From NCBI GenBank assembly GCA_017161075.1, contig CP046174.1, forward strand, positions 3,038,001 to 3,102,000: a stretch of DNA of 64,000 nucleotides, in the 5' to 3' direction. Shown piece by piece: positions 19,010 through 26,845 of this stretch. The notes below the pieces were generated by a model, which saw nothing but the letters and a program-made list of their open reading frames with translations, ran no database searches and had not been told where the DNA came from. The translations under genes and the position numbers were made by a program. Position 1 is the stretch's first letter. The number at the start of each line of letters is the position of its first letter. The stretch comes from Erysipelotrichaceae bacterium 66202529 (GTDB taxonomy: Bacteria > Bacillota_I > Bacilli_A > Erysipelotrichales > Erysipelotrichaceae).

Positions 19010-19093
19010 CACACAGTTTGTGTCAAGAAGTTTCGGTTTCCACACATTTTTCCATCATCACGCCATATTTAAACGGAAAGTTTTTTGTATACT
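19010..19093 (+). promoter_or_regulatory. Promoter and operator of small RNA A
   Basis: The -10 box GTATACTATAG is at 19087-19097. Upstream lie 11-bp-phased repeats: CACACATTTTT (19041), CCATCATCACG (19052) and CCATATTTAAA (19063). A further CACACAGTTTGTG dyad begins at 19010, 31 bp before the first repeat. There is no TTGACA at the -35 position. Confidence 0.65.
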
Positions 19094-19098
19094 ATAGG

Positions 19099-19214
19099 CA
19101 AGCAAGTGGTAAGCTTGCTTAGTATGACATATTTCCCCCAAATAAATTCATACTTTCTCCCTTTCAATTAAATAATATAATACAAAAAAGACGTTCCCCC
19201 AAAACGTCTTTTTT
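19099..19214 (+). ncRNA. Small RNA A of a six-copy C-loop RNA family
   Basis: Predicted RNA of about 115 nt. Hairpin 1 is GCAAGC/GCTTGC with a purine loop (AAGTGGTAA). Hairpin 2 is AGTATGA (19121-19127) with TCATACT (19148-19154) and a loop holding CCCCC (19135-19139). A single-stranded linker TTTCTCCCTTTC follows, then an AT-rich stretch and a terminator (GACGTT/AACGTC) whose loop again is CCCCC. Five other loci in the window share the same order. The C-rich loops and CU linker can pair with G-rich ribosome-binding sites. No ORF is present. Function as a trans-acting regulator is inferred. Confidence 0.8.
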
Positions 19215-19232
19215 GTTGCACTGCGCTGCGAT

Positions 19233-19337
19233 CCACAAAATTGTGGAGGCTATCACACAATTTGTGCAAGGTTATTATGAATTCCACATATTTTACCATG
19301 ATCGCGCCGTATTTAAACTGTAAGTTTCCTGTATACT
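19233..19337 (+). promoter_or_regulatory. Promoter and operator of small RNA B
   Basis: The -10 box TATACT is at 19332-19337. Phased repeats CACATATTTTA (19285), CCATGATCGCG (19296) and CCGTATTTAAA (19307) lie upstream. A dyad CACACAATTTGTG starts at 19254, again 31 bp before the first repeat, and a second perfect dyad CCACAAAATTGTGG covers 19233-19246. Confidence 0.65.
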
Positions 19338-19342
19338 ATAAG

Positions 19343-19470
19343 CAAGCAAGTGGTAATCTTGCTGGTATGATAAAATTCCCCCAAAGAATACTTCATACTT
19401 TCTCCCTTTCAATATAAAACATAATGATTTACAAAAGAAGCTCATGAACCCAAGCATGAGCTTCTTTTGT
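19343..19470 (+). ncRNA. Small RNA B of the C-loop family
   Basis: Same plan as copy A: hairpin 1 AGCAAG/CTTGCT with loop TGGTAAT; hairpin 2 GTATGA/TCATAC with CCCCC in the loop; linker TTTCTCCCTTTC; then a long terminator stem (AAAAGAAGCTCATG/CATGAGCTTCTTTT) with loop AACCCAAG. The terminator ends at the stop codon of the convergent MFS gene and probably serves both strands. The CCC loop is the shortest C run among the six terminator loops. Confidence 0.8.
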
Positions 19471-19471
19471 T

Positions 19472-20779
19472 TTATTTATGTTCTTCCAGTGACCAGATGT
19501 TTTTATCTCTGCGAAATAGCAGACAAACTGCAATACCTGCCAATCCCAGTATGAGAAACAGCAAAGCTGCACCGCTTCCTTTACCTGAGCCCAGTATGCT
19601 TACCAGTAGTGATGCTTCAGCCTGTCCTGCCATGAAGGGCTCCAAAATATAATCTATCAATGCCCCTCCTAGAAAATAGCCGACAGGTATCGTGAAAAAT
19701 TGGAGAGAATTTCTTGCGGCATATACTCTCCCCTGCATAGTGAGGGGGATATGTTCCCGCAGCAGCACATCCATATTCGTATTCATTGCCGGTATAAACA
19801 GCCAACCAAGTATCGCGCCAAGACACCATATCACAGATTCTCTGCCAAAGGCCAGAAAAAAGCTCTCTGTTCCCATACTAATCAGCAGGGCTCTGTGTAT
19901 CAGCCGTACGCGGTGATCCTTTGTCGGTCGCAGCAACAGAAGCAGACTGCCTGACAGATTAGCAAATCCTATACATGTATTGACTAGCCCCACTCCCCCC
20001 TCACCGCCGCCTTCACGCATCAGCAGCATATAAGGAAGTGCTGCATCATAGGTGGACGCAATCAAATTGATAGCAGCTAGATACAGAACCAGATCCAACA
20101 CCCCGCGATGCGTCCGAAGCCAGCACAGCCCGCTTTTTACTCCAGTCAGAATGTGTTCCTGTTTTTCCCCTTCGGCTGCAGATTGCTCATTAGCAGGCAG
20201 CTGGATAAAAAATTGCAGGGCTGTACATGCAATACAGCAGGTAAGCAGATCAAAAAGGATGATGGTTTGCATACCGAACAGCATGTAGACCGAGGTTGCA
20301 AGTATGGGGACAAGCAGTGTGTTCAGCGAATTGGAAAGCATACGCAGAGCCCCTGCCCTTGCATAATGCTTCTTCGGTGTCAGAAGGGTAATCACTACCT
20401 CGCTGGAGGGCTGCTGCAGCGTGTTCATCAAACCGTTAACAGCATTCAGAATATACAAATGCCATATTTCCAGCTTTCCCTGCCACAGTAAAGCAGCGAT
20501 CACAACAGTTGAAGCTGCCGCCAGACTGTCGCAGATCAGAATTGTTTTTTTCTTATCCCAGCGATCGCATAAAGAACCGGCAAACAGGCCGAATAGCACA
20601 TATGGCGTATAAGAACAAATCGAAAGCATAGCACTGACCATCGCACTTTCCGATTGCTGCAGACTCCATATGATGAGGGCAAAGCTCGTCATAGAGCTTC
20701 CCAGCTGCGAGCATGCCTGTGTACTCCAGAGTAACAGAAAAACATGCAGCTCCCTGATTATTTGTTTTATTGTATTCAT
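19472..20779 (-). CDS. MFS drug efflux protein, Mef-like
   Basis: This 435-residue, 12-helix major facilitator has motif A between helices 2 and 3 (GLFAGSLCDRWDKKKT, about residues 62-77). The overall pattern, including QGRVYAARNSLQFFTIPVG in the second half, is that of the MFS_3/Mef group, which exports macrolides and related hydrophobic drugs by proton antiport. The ribosome site AAAGGAG lies in a hairpin loop, and a 12-codon leader ORF with competing inverted repeats lies upstream, so induction by a ribosome-targeting drug is plausible. Substrate is inferred from family and leader. The gene sits between the two plus-strand pairs of small RNAs. Confidence 0.88.
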   Translation of the reverse strand: MNTIKQIIRELHVFLLLWSTQACSQLGSSMTSFALIIWSLQQSESAMVSAMLSICSYTPYVLFGLFAGSLCDRWDKKKTILICDSLAAASTVVIAALLWQGKLEIWHLYILNAVNGLMNTLQQPSSEVVITLLTPKKHYARAGALRMLSNSLNTLLVPILATSVYMLFGMQTIILFDLLTCCIACTALQFFIQLPANEQSAAEGEKQEHILTGVKSGLCWLRTHRGVLDLVLYLAAINLIASTYDAALPYMLLMREGGGEGGVGLVNTCIGFANLSGSLLLLLRPTKDHRVRLIHRALLISMGTESFFLAFGRESVIWCLGAILGWLFIPAMNTNMDVLLREHIPLTMQGRVYAARNSLQFFTIPVGYFLGGALIDYILEPFMAGQAEASLLVSILGSGKGSGAALLFLILGLAGIAVCLLFRRDKNIWSLEEHK

Positions 20780-20782
20780 TTT

Positions 20783-20881
20783 GACTTTGCTCCTTTACAT
20801 TTTCTATATCAGGCAAAGTCAGAGGATGAATCCGTACTCATTGCTCCATGCAAGCGATTCATCCTAGACTTTGCATGGAGC
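20783..20881 (-). promoter_or_regulatory. Translational attenuator of the MFS gene
   Basis: Three overlapping inverted repeats lie between the leader ORF and the MFS start. S1 pairs 20871-20881 with 20843-20853 (GCTCCATGCAA). S2 pairs 20856-20865 with 20823-20832 (AGGATGAATC). S3 pairs 20813-20820 with 20783-20790 (GACTTTGC), with the MFS ribosome site in its loop. A copy of GCAAAGTC also lies in the leader, so S2 can extend and compete with S3. This is the layout of erm/mef-type ribosome-stalling attenuators; the mechanism is inferred. Confidence 0.7.
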
Positions 20882-20902
20882 TTCAGCATATGGTAATTTC
20901 AT
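20864..20902 (-). CDS. 12-residue leader peptide MKLPYAEAPCKV
   Basis: The ORF has a strong ribosome site (GGAGGGAACAG) and a start ATG at 20902, and ends in TAG at 20864. Its codons 6-11 form the first arm of attenuator stem S1, so a ribosome paused here would break S1. The size and position match leader peptides of inducible macrolide-resistance genes, though the peptide itself is not one I recognise. Confidence 0.65.
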   Translation of the reverse strand: MKLPYAEAPCKV

Positions 20903-20937
20903 TCTGTTCCCTCCTGTTCCGCTTAAAAGCTATTACC

Positions 20938-20943
20938 ATTATA
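20938..20943 (-). promoter_or_regulatory. Extended -10 box of the MFS leader transcript
   Basis: TGGTATAAT on the minus strand gives a TGn extended -10, about 30 bp before the leader-peptide ATG. No good -35 box is visible 17 bp upstream. Confidence 0.5.
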
Positions 20944-20995
20944 CCACACTGATACGGGCTGCCTCCCATAATGTAAAATGAAAATACCTGAATAT

Positions 20996-21048
20996 AACAT
21001 AGTTTTCCACATTCTCTACATTATTTATTGACAAGTATTTCGTATACT
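20996..21048 (+). promoter_or_regulatory. Promoter and operator of small RNA C
   Basis: The -10 box TATACT is at 21043-21048. ACATAGTTTTC (20997), CACATTCTCTA (21008) and CATTATTTATT (21020) are phased at 11-12 bp. The distal 31-bp-upstream dyad seen at copies A, B, E and F is missing here. Confidence 0.6.
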
Positions 21049-21053
21049 ATAGT

Positions 21054-21177
21054 CAGCAAGTAAGGAAAGCTTGCTAGTATGATAATTCCCCCAAAGCAAA
21101 TTCATACTTTCTCTCTTTCATTTAAAACTGATAATAATAGAAGCGCACTGTCCCCCAAGCAGTGCGTTTCTATTTTT
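21054..21177 (+). ncRNA. Small RNA C of the C-loop family
   Basis: Hairpin 1 is AGCAAG/CTTGCT with loop TAAGGAAAG. Hairpin 2 is AGTATGA/TCATACT with CCCCC in the loop. The linker reads TTTCTCTCTTTCA, one base different from the others. The terminator stem (AGAAGCGCACTG/CAGTGCGTTTCT) has loop TCCCCCAAG. Stem bases differ from copies A and B but pairing is kept, which supports a structured RNA. Confidence 0.8.
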
Positions 21178-21239
21178 CATATATTTGTTTTTGCTGATTT
21201 TTTCAAAAAACAATAAGGAAGAAAAGAATATCTGATAAC

Positions 21240-21292
21240 TCCATAATTTCACATAGTTGCGACATATTTTTCAGATAACATTTTCGTATACT
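21240..21292 (+). promoter_or_regulatory. Promoter and operator of small RNA D
   Basis: The -10 box TATACT is at 21287-21292. CCATAATTTC (21241), ACATAGTTGC (21251) and ACATATTTTT (21262) lie in tandem at 10-11 bp spacing. This is the clearest direct-repeat array of the six. The distal dyad is absent. Confidence 0.65.
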
Positions 21293-21297
21293 GTAGT

Positions 21298-21424
21298 CAG
21301 CAAGAGGAACTCTTGCCAAGTATGATAATTTCCCCCTCAAATGAAATTCATACTTTCTCCCTTTCATTTAATTTTATAATTCTAAAGAAAAAGAACGCAC
21401 CCCCTCAGCGTTCTTTTTCTTTTA
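21298..21424 (+). ncRNA. Small RNA D of the C-loop family
   Basis: Hairpin 1 is GCAAGAG/CTCTTGC with loop GAA. Hairpin 2 is AGTATGA/TCATACT with CCCCC in the loop. The linker is TTTCTCCCTTTCA. The terminator is AAAGAACGC/GCGTTCTTT with loop ACCCCCTCA and a long T-rich tail. It is separated from copy C by about 120 bp, so the two are independently transcribed. Confidence 0.8.
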
Positions 21425-21573
21425 TATTTTCAAGCACAAGGAAGCATAGCTATAGCCTTCTGTAGCTTTATCCCTAAGGACACAGATTTCATACAGTGTC
21501 TACAGCACACGAAAACCATAAGCCTTTTTTCATAGATATACCAGATATCAGCGAATGCATATCCCGGTATTTA

Positions 21574-22287
21574 TTACAAAAAATTTTGTATTACCGCAAA
21601 CACGACCGGTATCAGCAATGCCGGAAGCAAGTTTCCGATTTTGATCTGTTTTCCAAAAAACAAATTGATACCGACACCAAAAATCAGGACATTGCCTACC
21701 ATTGACAGGTTTTGAATCAGTGCTTCACTGAACAGTGGAGAAAGCAGCCCCGCCAAAAGTGTAATTGAGCCCTGGTACAGAAACAGCGGTATTGCCGCAA
21801 ACAGGACACCGATACCAAGGGCAGAGGCAAAGACCATGGAAATAATACCATCCAGAATCGCTTTGGTGATGAGCATGGAAGCATCATGCATCAGTCCATC
21901 CTGCAGAGCGCCGACCACCGCCATTGCTCCGACACAAATAACGAGTGCATTCGTTACAAAGCCCTCTACAAATTTATCATCCCGGCTATTAACCATATTT
22001 TGCAAACGATGCGCAAGCCCCTCCATGCGATCCTCCAGCCGCAGCAGCTCACCAAGAATCGCCCCAATGCCAAGTGAACAAATCAAAAGCAGGGTTCCAT
22101 CTGTAAGCAGCTGGTTTCCTTCCACCTGCATCATAGCTCCAAGCGCACCGGTAATACCGATAAACAAGGTACAAAGTCCCAATGCCTGCATAAGCAGCTC
22201 CCGCATACGCACGGGAAGTCCGCCCTTCACCAGCATGCCAATCGCCCCTCCGACAATGACAGCTGCAGCGTTAATCAGTGTTCCCAT
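21574..22287 (-). CDS. DUF554 family membrane protein
   Basis: 237 residues from the ATG at 22287, which has GGGAGGCAGG just upstream; the open frame extends further but without a ribosome site. It has about seven hydrophobic helices with the DUF554 opening (MGTLINAAAVIVGGAIGML) and conserved LGIGAILGE and small-residue-rich helices. The family (YdfK/YqgA) is described as a putative transporter of unknown substrate. It is a single gene, between small RNA D and trxA. Confidence 0.85.
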   Translation of the reverse strand: MGTLINAAAVIVGGAIGMLVKGGLPVRMRELLMQALGLCTLFIGITGALGAMMQVEGNQLLTDGTLLLICSLGIGAILGELLRLEDRMEGLAHRLQNMVNSRDDKFVEGFVTNALVICVGAMAVVGALQDGLMHDASMLITKAILDGIISMVFASALGIGVLFAAIPLFLYQGSITLLAGLLSPLFSEALIQNLSMVGNVLIFGVGINLFFGKQIKIGNLLPALLIPVVFAVIQNFL

Positions 22288-22604
22288 AACCTGCCTCCCT
22301 TTTTTTCCTACAAATGTACCACCGCGTAAACAAAAAGTCAATGACGATAACGGATAATAGACAGATGAAAGCGGTATGCATTTTACGATACATGGCTTAC
22401 CCATGATATTGATTTCAATGATATTATATACTTTCATCACATTTTCTGTAAAATCCATATAACCTGCACATTTCCTATGCTCATCAAAAAGACAGCTCAC
22501 CACTTTTAATAACCGCAATATATAGGAAGAAAGACCTACAGCCATATCACAGGTAATACGACCTGTATATAATAAAACAATGTGTCTGCTGGCGGGTATG
22601 TATG
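22288..22604. other. Gap between DUF554 gene and trxA terminator
   Basis: About 320 bp. The DUF554 frame continues open into it, but there is no start signal, and no homology can be seen. It probably holds the DUF554 promoter; no clear -35/-10 pair stands out. Confidence 0.35.
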
Positions 22605-22667
22605 AAAAAAGAAGTAAGTCCATCACCTGAGCAATGAAATCACTTCCTCTTTTATCTGTTACTTCTT
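22605..22667 (-). terminator. Terminator of trxA
   Basis: AAGAAGTAA and TTACTTCTT pair over a 41-nt insert and are followed by T6 on the minus strand. It lies about 75 bp past the trxA stop. Confidence 0.6.
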
Positions 22668-22740
22668 AGTTCATAAGCTACAGCGTCATACCATTTATTT
22701 TTTCATGCGATTGCTTGTTGGTACATCCGCCTACGCTTTT

Positions 22741-23049
22741 TTACAGCAGGGGATTAAGAATATTTAAAAGCTGTCCCTTTGCCTGATAACCGGAAATCTG
22801 TTTTACAGCTTCTCCATCCTTGAATACGATCATGGTAGGAACAGACATGATTCCGAATTTCATCGCAAGATCACCTTCCTGATCCACATCCACCTTAACA
22901 ATTTCCATTTTTCCGTTCATATCCTCTGCCAGCTCTTCCAGCACAGGTGCCAGCATTTTACACGGCCCGCACCAGGTCGCAAAGAAATCCACCAGGACAA
23001 CACCCTGTTTTGTAATTTGTTCAAATTCTGCTTTATTTATTACTTTCAT
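22741..23049 (-). CDS. trxA: Thioredoxin
   Basis: 102 residues from the ATG at 23049 (GGAGGTATGAGCTT upstream; an earlier in-frame start lacks a site). The active site WCGPC sits at about residues 28-32, and the cis-Pro motif SVPTMIVF near residue 71 is intact. It reduces protein disulfides in the cytosol using thioredoxin reductase, which is not in the window. It lies 65 bp after a HAD phosphatase gene on the same strand and may be co-transcribed. A second thioredoxin gene lies at 58.8 kb. Confidence 0.95.
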   Translation of the reverse strand: MKVINKAEFEQITKQGVVLVDFFATWCGPCKMLAPVLEELAEDMNGKMEIVKVDVDQEGDLAMKFGIMSVPTMIVFKDGEAVKQISGYQAKGQLLNILNPLL

Positions 23050-23114
23050 AAGCTCATACCTCCAACTACCCACAGTATATCACATTCTGCAGGAAACATG
23101 CATGCAAATGCTCC

Positions 23115-23987
23115 TTACATAAAATATTTCCGAAGTGCAGCAGCAATCCCGTCATTGTTATTGCCGGCGGTGATATCATCCGCAGCAGCCTTGACCTCCT
23201 CCATTGCATTCTCCATGGCGATACCGATACCTGCCGCCTGCAGCATTTCGATATCATTTTCCCCGTCCCCAAATGCCATTACATTTGCCATCGGGATATG
23301 CAGCAGCTCTGTAAGAGCCTGAAGTCCGCTGCCCTTTGTAATGCCCAGAGGCATCAGCTCCAGCCATTTTGGTGTAGTGAGCCCAAGCCAGTAGGAATCC
23401 TTCAAATCCTTTTTTGCCTGCGCACTCACCTGTGTCATCACGTCCGCATAATAGGCAATACTCACCTTATTGATGCTGCGGTCAATCTCCTTCCAGGAAT
23501 CAATATAATAAATATGTGGATATCCTTTTCGATTGTCCGCTAGAAGGGCAAAGGCACCTCCTGTCCATGGGAAATCCTCAGGAAGCTTATGCTCCCTGCG
23601 ATAGCTTGCTTTTTCCTGCAATACACTTTTCGGATTATAGTCAAACAGCCCGTCATCAAACTGTGCCATGATTTCAACATCCCACTGTCGAAAGTAGGTA
23701 AATATTTCCTCCATTTCCCGACTTCCCATCTGCTTGCGGATATGACGCTCTCCCGTACTTAAATCATACAGGATCAACCCATTCACCTCCAACAGATAGC
23801 CGCCGTATGTATCCATTTGCAGCTCCTTTGCATACTCCAGCAGCTTGCAATAGCTCCTTCCACTGGCCAGCACAAGACGCACACCCTGTTTCTGAACCTG
23901 TAACAGCATTTCCTTCGTTTTTGGTGAAATCGTATTATCACTGGTCAGCAGCGTTCCGTCCATATCCATCACAATCATTTGTATCAT
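23115..23987 (-). CDS. Cof-type HAD-IIB phosphatase
   Basis: 290 residues from the ATG at 23987, with AAGGGG 8 bp upstream. Motif I is DMDGTLL near residue 8, motif II a Ser in LASGRSY, motif III a Lys in ITKGSGL, and motif IV FGDGENDIEM. A type IIB cap domain lies between. Members dephosphorylate sugar phosphates, FMN or pyridoxal phosphate; the substrate cannot be told. It is one of three such genes in the window. Confidence 0.9.
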   Translation of the reverse strand: MIQMIVMDMDGTLLTSDNTISPKTKEMLLQVQKQGVRLVLASGRSYCKLLEYAKELQMDTYGGYLLEVNGLILYDLSTGERHIRKQMGSREMEEIFTYFRQWDVEIMAQFDDGLFDYNPKSVLQEKASYRREHKLPEDFPWTGGAFALLADNRKGYPHIYYIDSWKEIDRSINKVSIAYYADVMTQVSAQAKKDLKDSYWLGLTTPKWLELMPLGITKGSGLQALTELLHIPMANVMAFGDGENDIEMLQAAGIGIAMENAMEEVKAAADDITAGNNNDGIAAALRKYFM

Positions 23988-24100
23988 TCTCATCACCCCT
24001 TATGCATAGGATTATACAATGAATAGCTTCAGAAGTAAAATCCTACTGGAAGGATACGGCAAACAATGCTATACTGTATGCGCAAGTGGGAGGTATGGTC

Positions 24101-24583
24101 ATGAAAATACAAAAAACGAATGCTATGCGTATACTGGACAGCGCGCACCTTTCCTATGAGGTGTTAAGCTATACACATGGAAAAGAAGCAGTTGCCGGAT
24201 TGGACGTTGCTGCACAGCTGAATGAAAATCCAAAGCAGGTATTCAAAACACTGGTGACGGTTGCGAATACAAAAGAGTATATCGTATTCGTAATTCCTGT
24301 TGCCCATGAGCTGCAGCTAAAGAAATGTGCAAAGGCGGCAGGTGTGAAATCTGTGGAAATGATCCATGTAAAGGATATCAACAAAATAACCGGTTATGTA
24401 CGGGGTGGCTGTTCCCCAATCGGAATGAAAAAACAGTATCGCACCTTCCTGCACGAAAGCTGTACGGAGTTTGACAGCATTATGTTTAGTGGAGGAAAAA
24501 TCGGTGTACAAATCAAAATGAATCCAAGGGAGCTGCTGCAGCTGATTCATGCGGAAACAGCAGATATAATTTGTGAATCCTAA
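24101..24583 (+). CDS. ybaK: YbaK/EbsC-type Cys-tRNA(Pro) deacylase
   Basis: 160 residues from the ATG at 24101 (GGGAGG 7 bp upstream). It matches the YbaK fold: HGKEAVAGLDVAAQL near the N-terminus, the catalytic Lys in KQVFKTLV (about residue 47), and GGCSPIGMKKQY near residue 104, whose Gly-X-X-Pro loop is part of the active site. The enzyme hydrolyses Cys mischarged onto tRNA-Pro. It is monocistronic, with a terminator at its stop. A TATACT box lies near 24070. Confidence 0.93.
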   Translation: MKIQKTNAMRILDSAHLSYEVLSYTHGKEAVAGLDVAAQLNENPKQVFKTLVTVANTKEYIVFVIPVAHELQLKKCAKAAGVKSVEMIHVKDINKITGYVRGGCSPIGMKKQYRTFLHESCTEFDSIMFSGGKIGVQIKMNPRELLQLIHAETADIICES

Positions 24584-24615
24584 ACAGCTTTCATCCTATT
24601 GACAGCTGTTTTTTT
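24583..24615 (+). terminator. Terminator of ybaK
   Basis: AACAGCT and AGCTGTT pair around a 14-nt loop, followed by T7. The stem begins at the stop codon. Confidence 0.75.
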
Positions 24616-24745
24616 ATAACTGATTTCTTTCATATTTTTAAAGCCCTCTTTTAAACCACTTTTCATTGTCAACGGAGCTGTTGTTCGTTTTCTCCTCGCC
24701 GCAATGAACTTCATATAATAAAATAATATAAATAAAAAGGAGAGA

Positions 24746-25603
24746 TTACTCTCCTGATGCAAATACATATTTATCCAGTGCCTTCGCTATTCCCATTTGA
24801 TCATTAGTGTCCGTTACATCCCAGGCTGCTTTTTTCAGAGATTCCATCGCATTTCCCATCGCGATGCCGTACTTCACCGTCTTGATCATTTCCATATCAT
24901 TCTCCGCATCTCCAAACGCCATCATTTCATCCGTGGAAATACCGAGCTTTTCACCGATTCGCAGCAATGCACTTGCCTTGGATACTCCCTTTGGCATGAC
25001 CTCAATCCATGCCGGGCCAACCTCCAGCAGGTCATAATCCTTTAATTCCTTACGCAGATGTGGAAGATGCTTCTTAAAAAAGGAAGCCGTCTGTATCAGA
25101 ACAAATTTATTCACATCCTGCATAATCTCATAATCCGCATCCTCCAGCGGTATAAAATTACGCTTTCCCTGATTAAAGCCATAATCCATCGGTTGTCCAA
25201 ATACAACACTGCGTACCTTTTTCATCGCTTTTAAACGCTTGGAAATCAAGTCATAAAAATCATAGCCGCAGCAGCTGATAACCTCAAAATTATATTTCAT
25301 CCCCAATGCCATTACCTTTTTTGCGTCACTGCCATCCAGCACCTTATCTACAAAATATTCCTTTTTATGAAAATCATATATGATCTGTCCATTTACCCCG
25401 GCAACAAAGTTATTGCCCCTATGTTCAAGCTCCAGCGGCTCATATACGAAATCAATACCGCCTTTATCGCGCCCCGTAGCGATCGTTATGGAAATTCCCA
25501 GCTCCTGTGCCTTGATCAGACGTTTTTTTGTTTCCTCATCAATCGTTTTCTGCGTGGTCAGCAGCGTTCCATCCAGATCCAGTGCTATCAGTTTTATCGC
25601 CAT
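24746..25603 (-). CDS. Cof-type HAD-IIB phosphatase
   Basis: This 285-residue phosphatase has motif I DLDGTLLTT (residues 8-16), motif II TIATGRD, the motif III Lys in GVSKASAL, and motif IV FGDAENDMEM. A IIB cap lies at about residues 85-190. It hydrolyses a small phosphorylated metabolite, probably a sugar phosphate. It is transcribed alone. Comparison by eye shows it is a distant paralogue of the 23.1 kb gene and not a recent copy. Confidence 0.9.
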   Translation of the reverse strand: MAIKLIALDLDGTLLTTQKTIDEETKKRLIKAQELGISITIATGRDKGGIDFVYEPLELEHRGNNFVAGVNGQIIYDFHKKEYFVDKVLDGSDAKKVMALGMKYNFEVISCCGYDFYDLISKRLKAMKKVRSVVFGQPMDYGFNQGKRNFIPLEDADYEIMQDVNKFVLIQTASFFKKHLPHLRKELKDYDLLEVGPAWIEVMPKGVSKASALLRIGEKLGISTDEMMAFGDAENDMEMIKTVKYGIAMGNAMESLKKAAWDVTDTNDQMGIAKALDKYVFASGE

Positions 25604-25903
25604 ATCCTACCTCTACTTTCTTCATCACCCCTATTATAGCGAATATAGAAAAAAAGTAAACCTGTAATACCTGTAAAGAAAATCACAGAATGCTAATAGT
25701 TACTATTCATTGATAAAAGATAGAATTTAGGAAGAGCGTTATGAAAAGCGCCTTAGAGAACGACCTGCTGTAGTGTTTCTATGCTCCTTTTCACACAATA
25801 TGATTATATAAATACTTAATTAACACTTTCTAGGTTTTTCGGTGAATAGTTACTGCTAATGAATGACTGCCCGCATATATCCAAAGTTTTATCAGAATGA
25901 AGA
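25604..25903. other. Gap between HAD gene and nagB terminator
   Basis: About 300 bp of AT-rich sequence with no ORF, repeat or strong hairpin. It should hold the promoter of the HAD gene; no consensus box pair stands out. Confidence 0.3.
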
Positions 25904-25936
25904 AAACGGACACCTCCAAGGAAATGTCCGTTTCAT
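25904..25936 (-). terminator. Terminator of nagB
   Basis: AAACGGACA and TGTCCGTTT pair around a 12-nt loop, followed by TTCTTC on the minus strand, 5 bp past the nagB stop. Confidence 0.75.
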
Positions 25937-25940
25937 TATC

Positions 25941-26657
25941 TTATAATTTAGCAGCTGCTGCCTCATCCACAACAACGACAACATCTGCATGATTCTGCAG
26001 TACGCTTGCAGGGCATGCCGGATCAACCGGGCCGTTTACCATAGCCGCAACAGCATCCGCCTTGTTTGCACCAGATGCCACAAGCAGGATTTTCTTTGCT
26101 TTCATGATAGTCGCAATTCCCATTGTAATGGCATGCGTAGGTACCTGATTGATATCATTATCAAAGAAACGCGCGTTATCGGAACGTGTTTTCTCGGTCA
26201 GCTCAACGATATGTGTTTCCTCTGTAAAAGGTGTACCTGGCTCATTGAATCCAATGTGTCCGTTTCCGCCAATTCCCAGAACCTGAATATCTACACTGAC
26301 ATTTTCCATTGCCTTTTCATAGCCTTCACAATCTTCCTTTGTGCTTCCATAAGGTACATGAATCTTATCTTCCGGTAAGTCAATTCCCTTAAACAGGTTT
26401 TCATGCATGAATGTCCAGTAGGATTCCGGATGGTTTCTGTCAATACCAACATATTCATCCAGATTGAAGGACTGGCACTGTGCATAGCTTGTACCATTGT
26501 CTTTATGATCCTGAATCATGTTCTTGTACAATCCGATTGGACTGGAGCCTGTCGCAAGTCCTAAAACAGCATCTTTTTTGCTTGTTACGACTTCCTTCAT
26601 AACGTTAAATGCTTCTTTGCTTACTGCATCGTAATCTTTCACTACAATAACTTTCAT
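25941..26657 (-). CDS. nagB: Glucosamine-6-phosphate deaminase
   Basis: This 238-residue enzyme has LGLATGSSPIGLY (phosphate binding, residues 32-44), NLDEYVGI (catalytic Asp and Glu), GIGGNGHIGFNEPG (catalytic His), and the closing loop. It converts glucosamine-6-phosphate to fructose-6-phosphate and ammonia in amino-sugar use. Its length fits the short Gram-positive form that lacks the C-terminal allosteric extension of the E. coli enzyme. nagA is 4.3 kb away on the same strand and not in one operon. AGGAGAAAAG precedes the ATG. Confidence 0.97.
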   Translation of the reverse strand: MKVIVVKDYDAVSKEAFNVMKEVVTSKKDAVLGLATGSSPIGLYKNMIQDHKDNGTSYAQCQSFNLDEYVGIDRNHPESYWTFMHENLFKGIDLPEDKIHVPYGSTKEDCEGYEKAMENVSVDIQVLGIGGNGHIGFNEPGTPFTEETHIVELTEKTRSDNARFFDNDINQVPTHAITMGIATIMKAKKILLVASGANKADAVAAMVNGPVDPACPASVLQNHADVVVVVDEAAAAKL

Positions 26658-26845
26658 TTTCTTTTCTCCTCCTGATATTACACAGTATTATCATACCATT
26701 TTGAAAGCACGTTTTCAATGATGGAACATGCATATCCAATAATTCTGCCGTTTCCTTATGATGGTTTAGAATAAAAGCCTCAGGATAGTTCAATAAAGTA
26801 TCCGATATAGGTCATATATTTCCAAAGATCATATACCGCTACCCT

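Noticed and set aside
18947..19045. N-terminal extension of the 18.5 kb hypothetical protein
   Set aside because: No ribosome site, Cys-rich composition unlike the rest, and it overlaps the operator of small RNA A.
19099..21424. Small RNAs A-D as a CRISPR array or REP-type repeat
   Set aside because: Copies are 115-128 nt with a promoter and terminator each, not short repeats with unique spacers; each pair is in the same direction and intergenic.
22288..22626. 113-codon N-terminal extension of DUF554
   Set aside because: The first supported start is at 22287 with GGGAGGCAGG; the extension is unlike the family.
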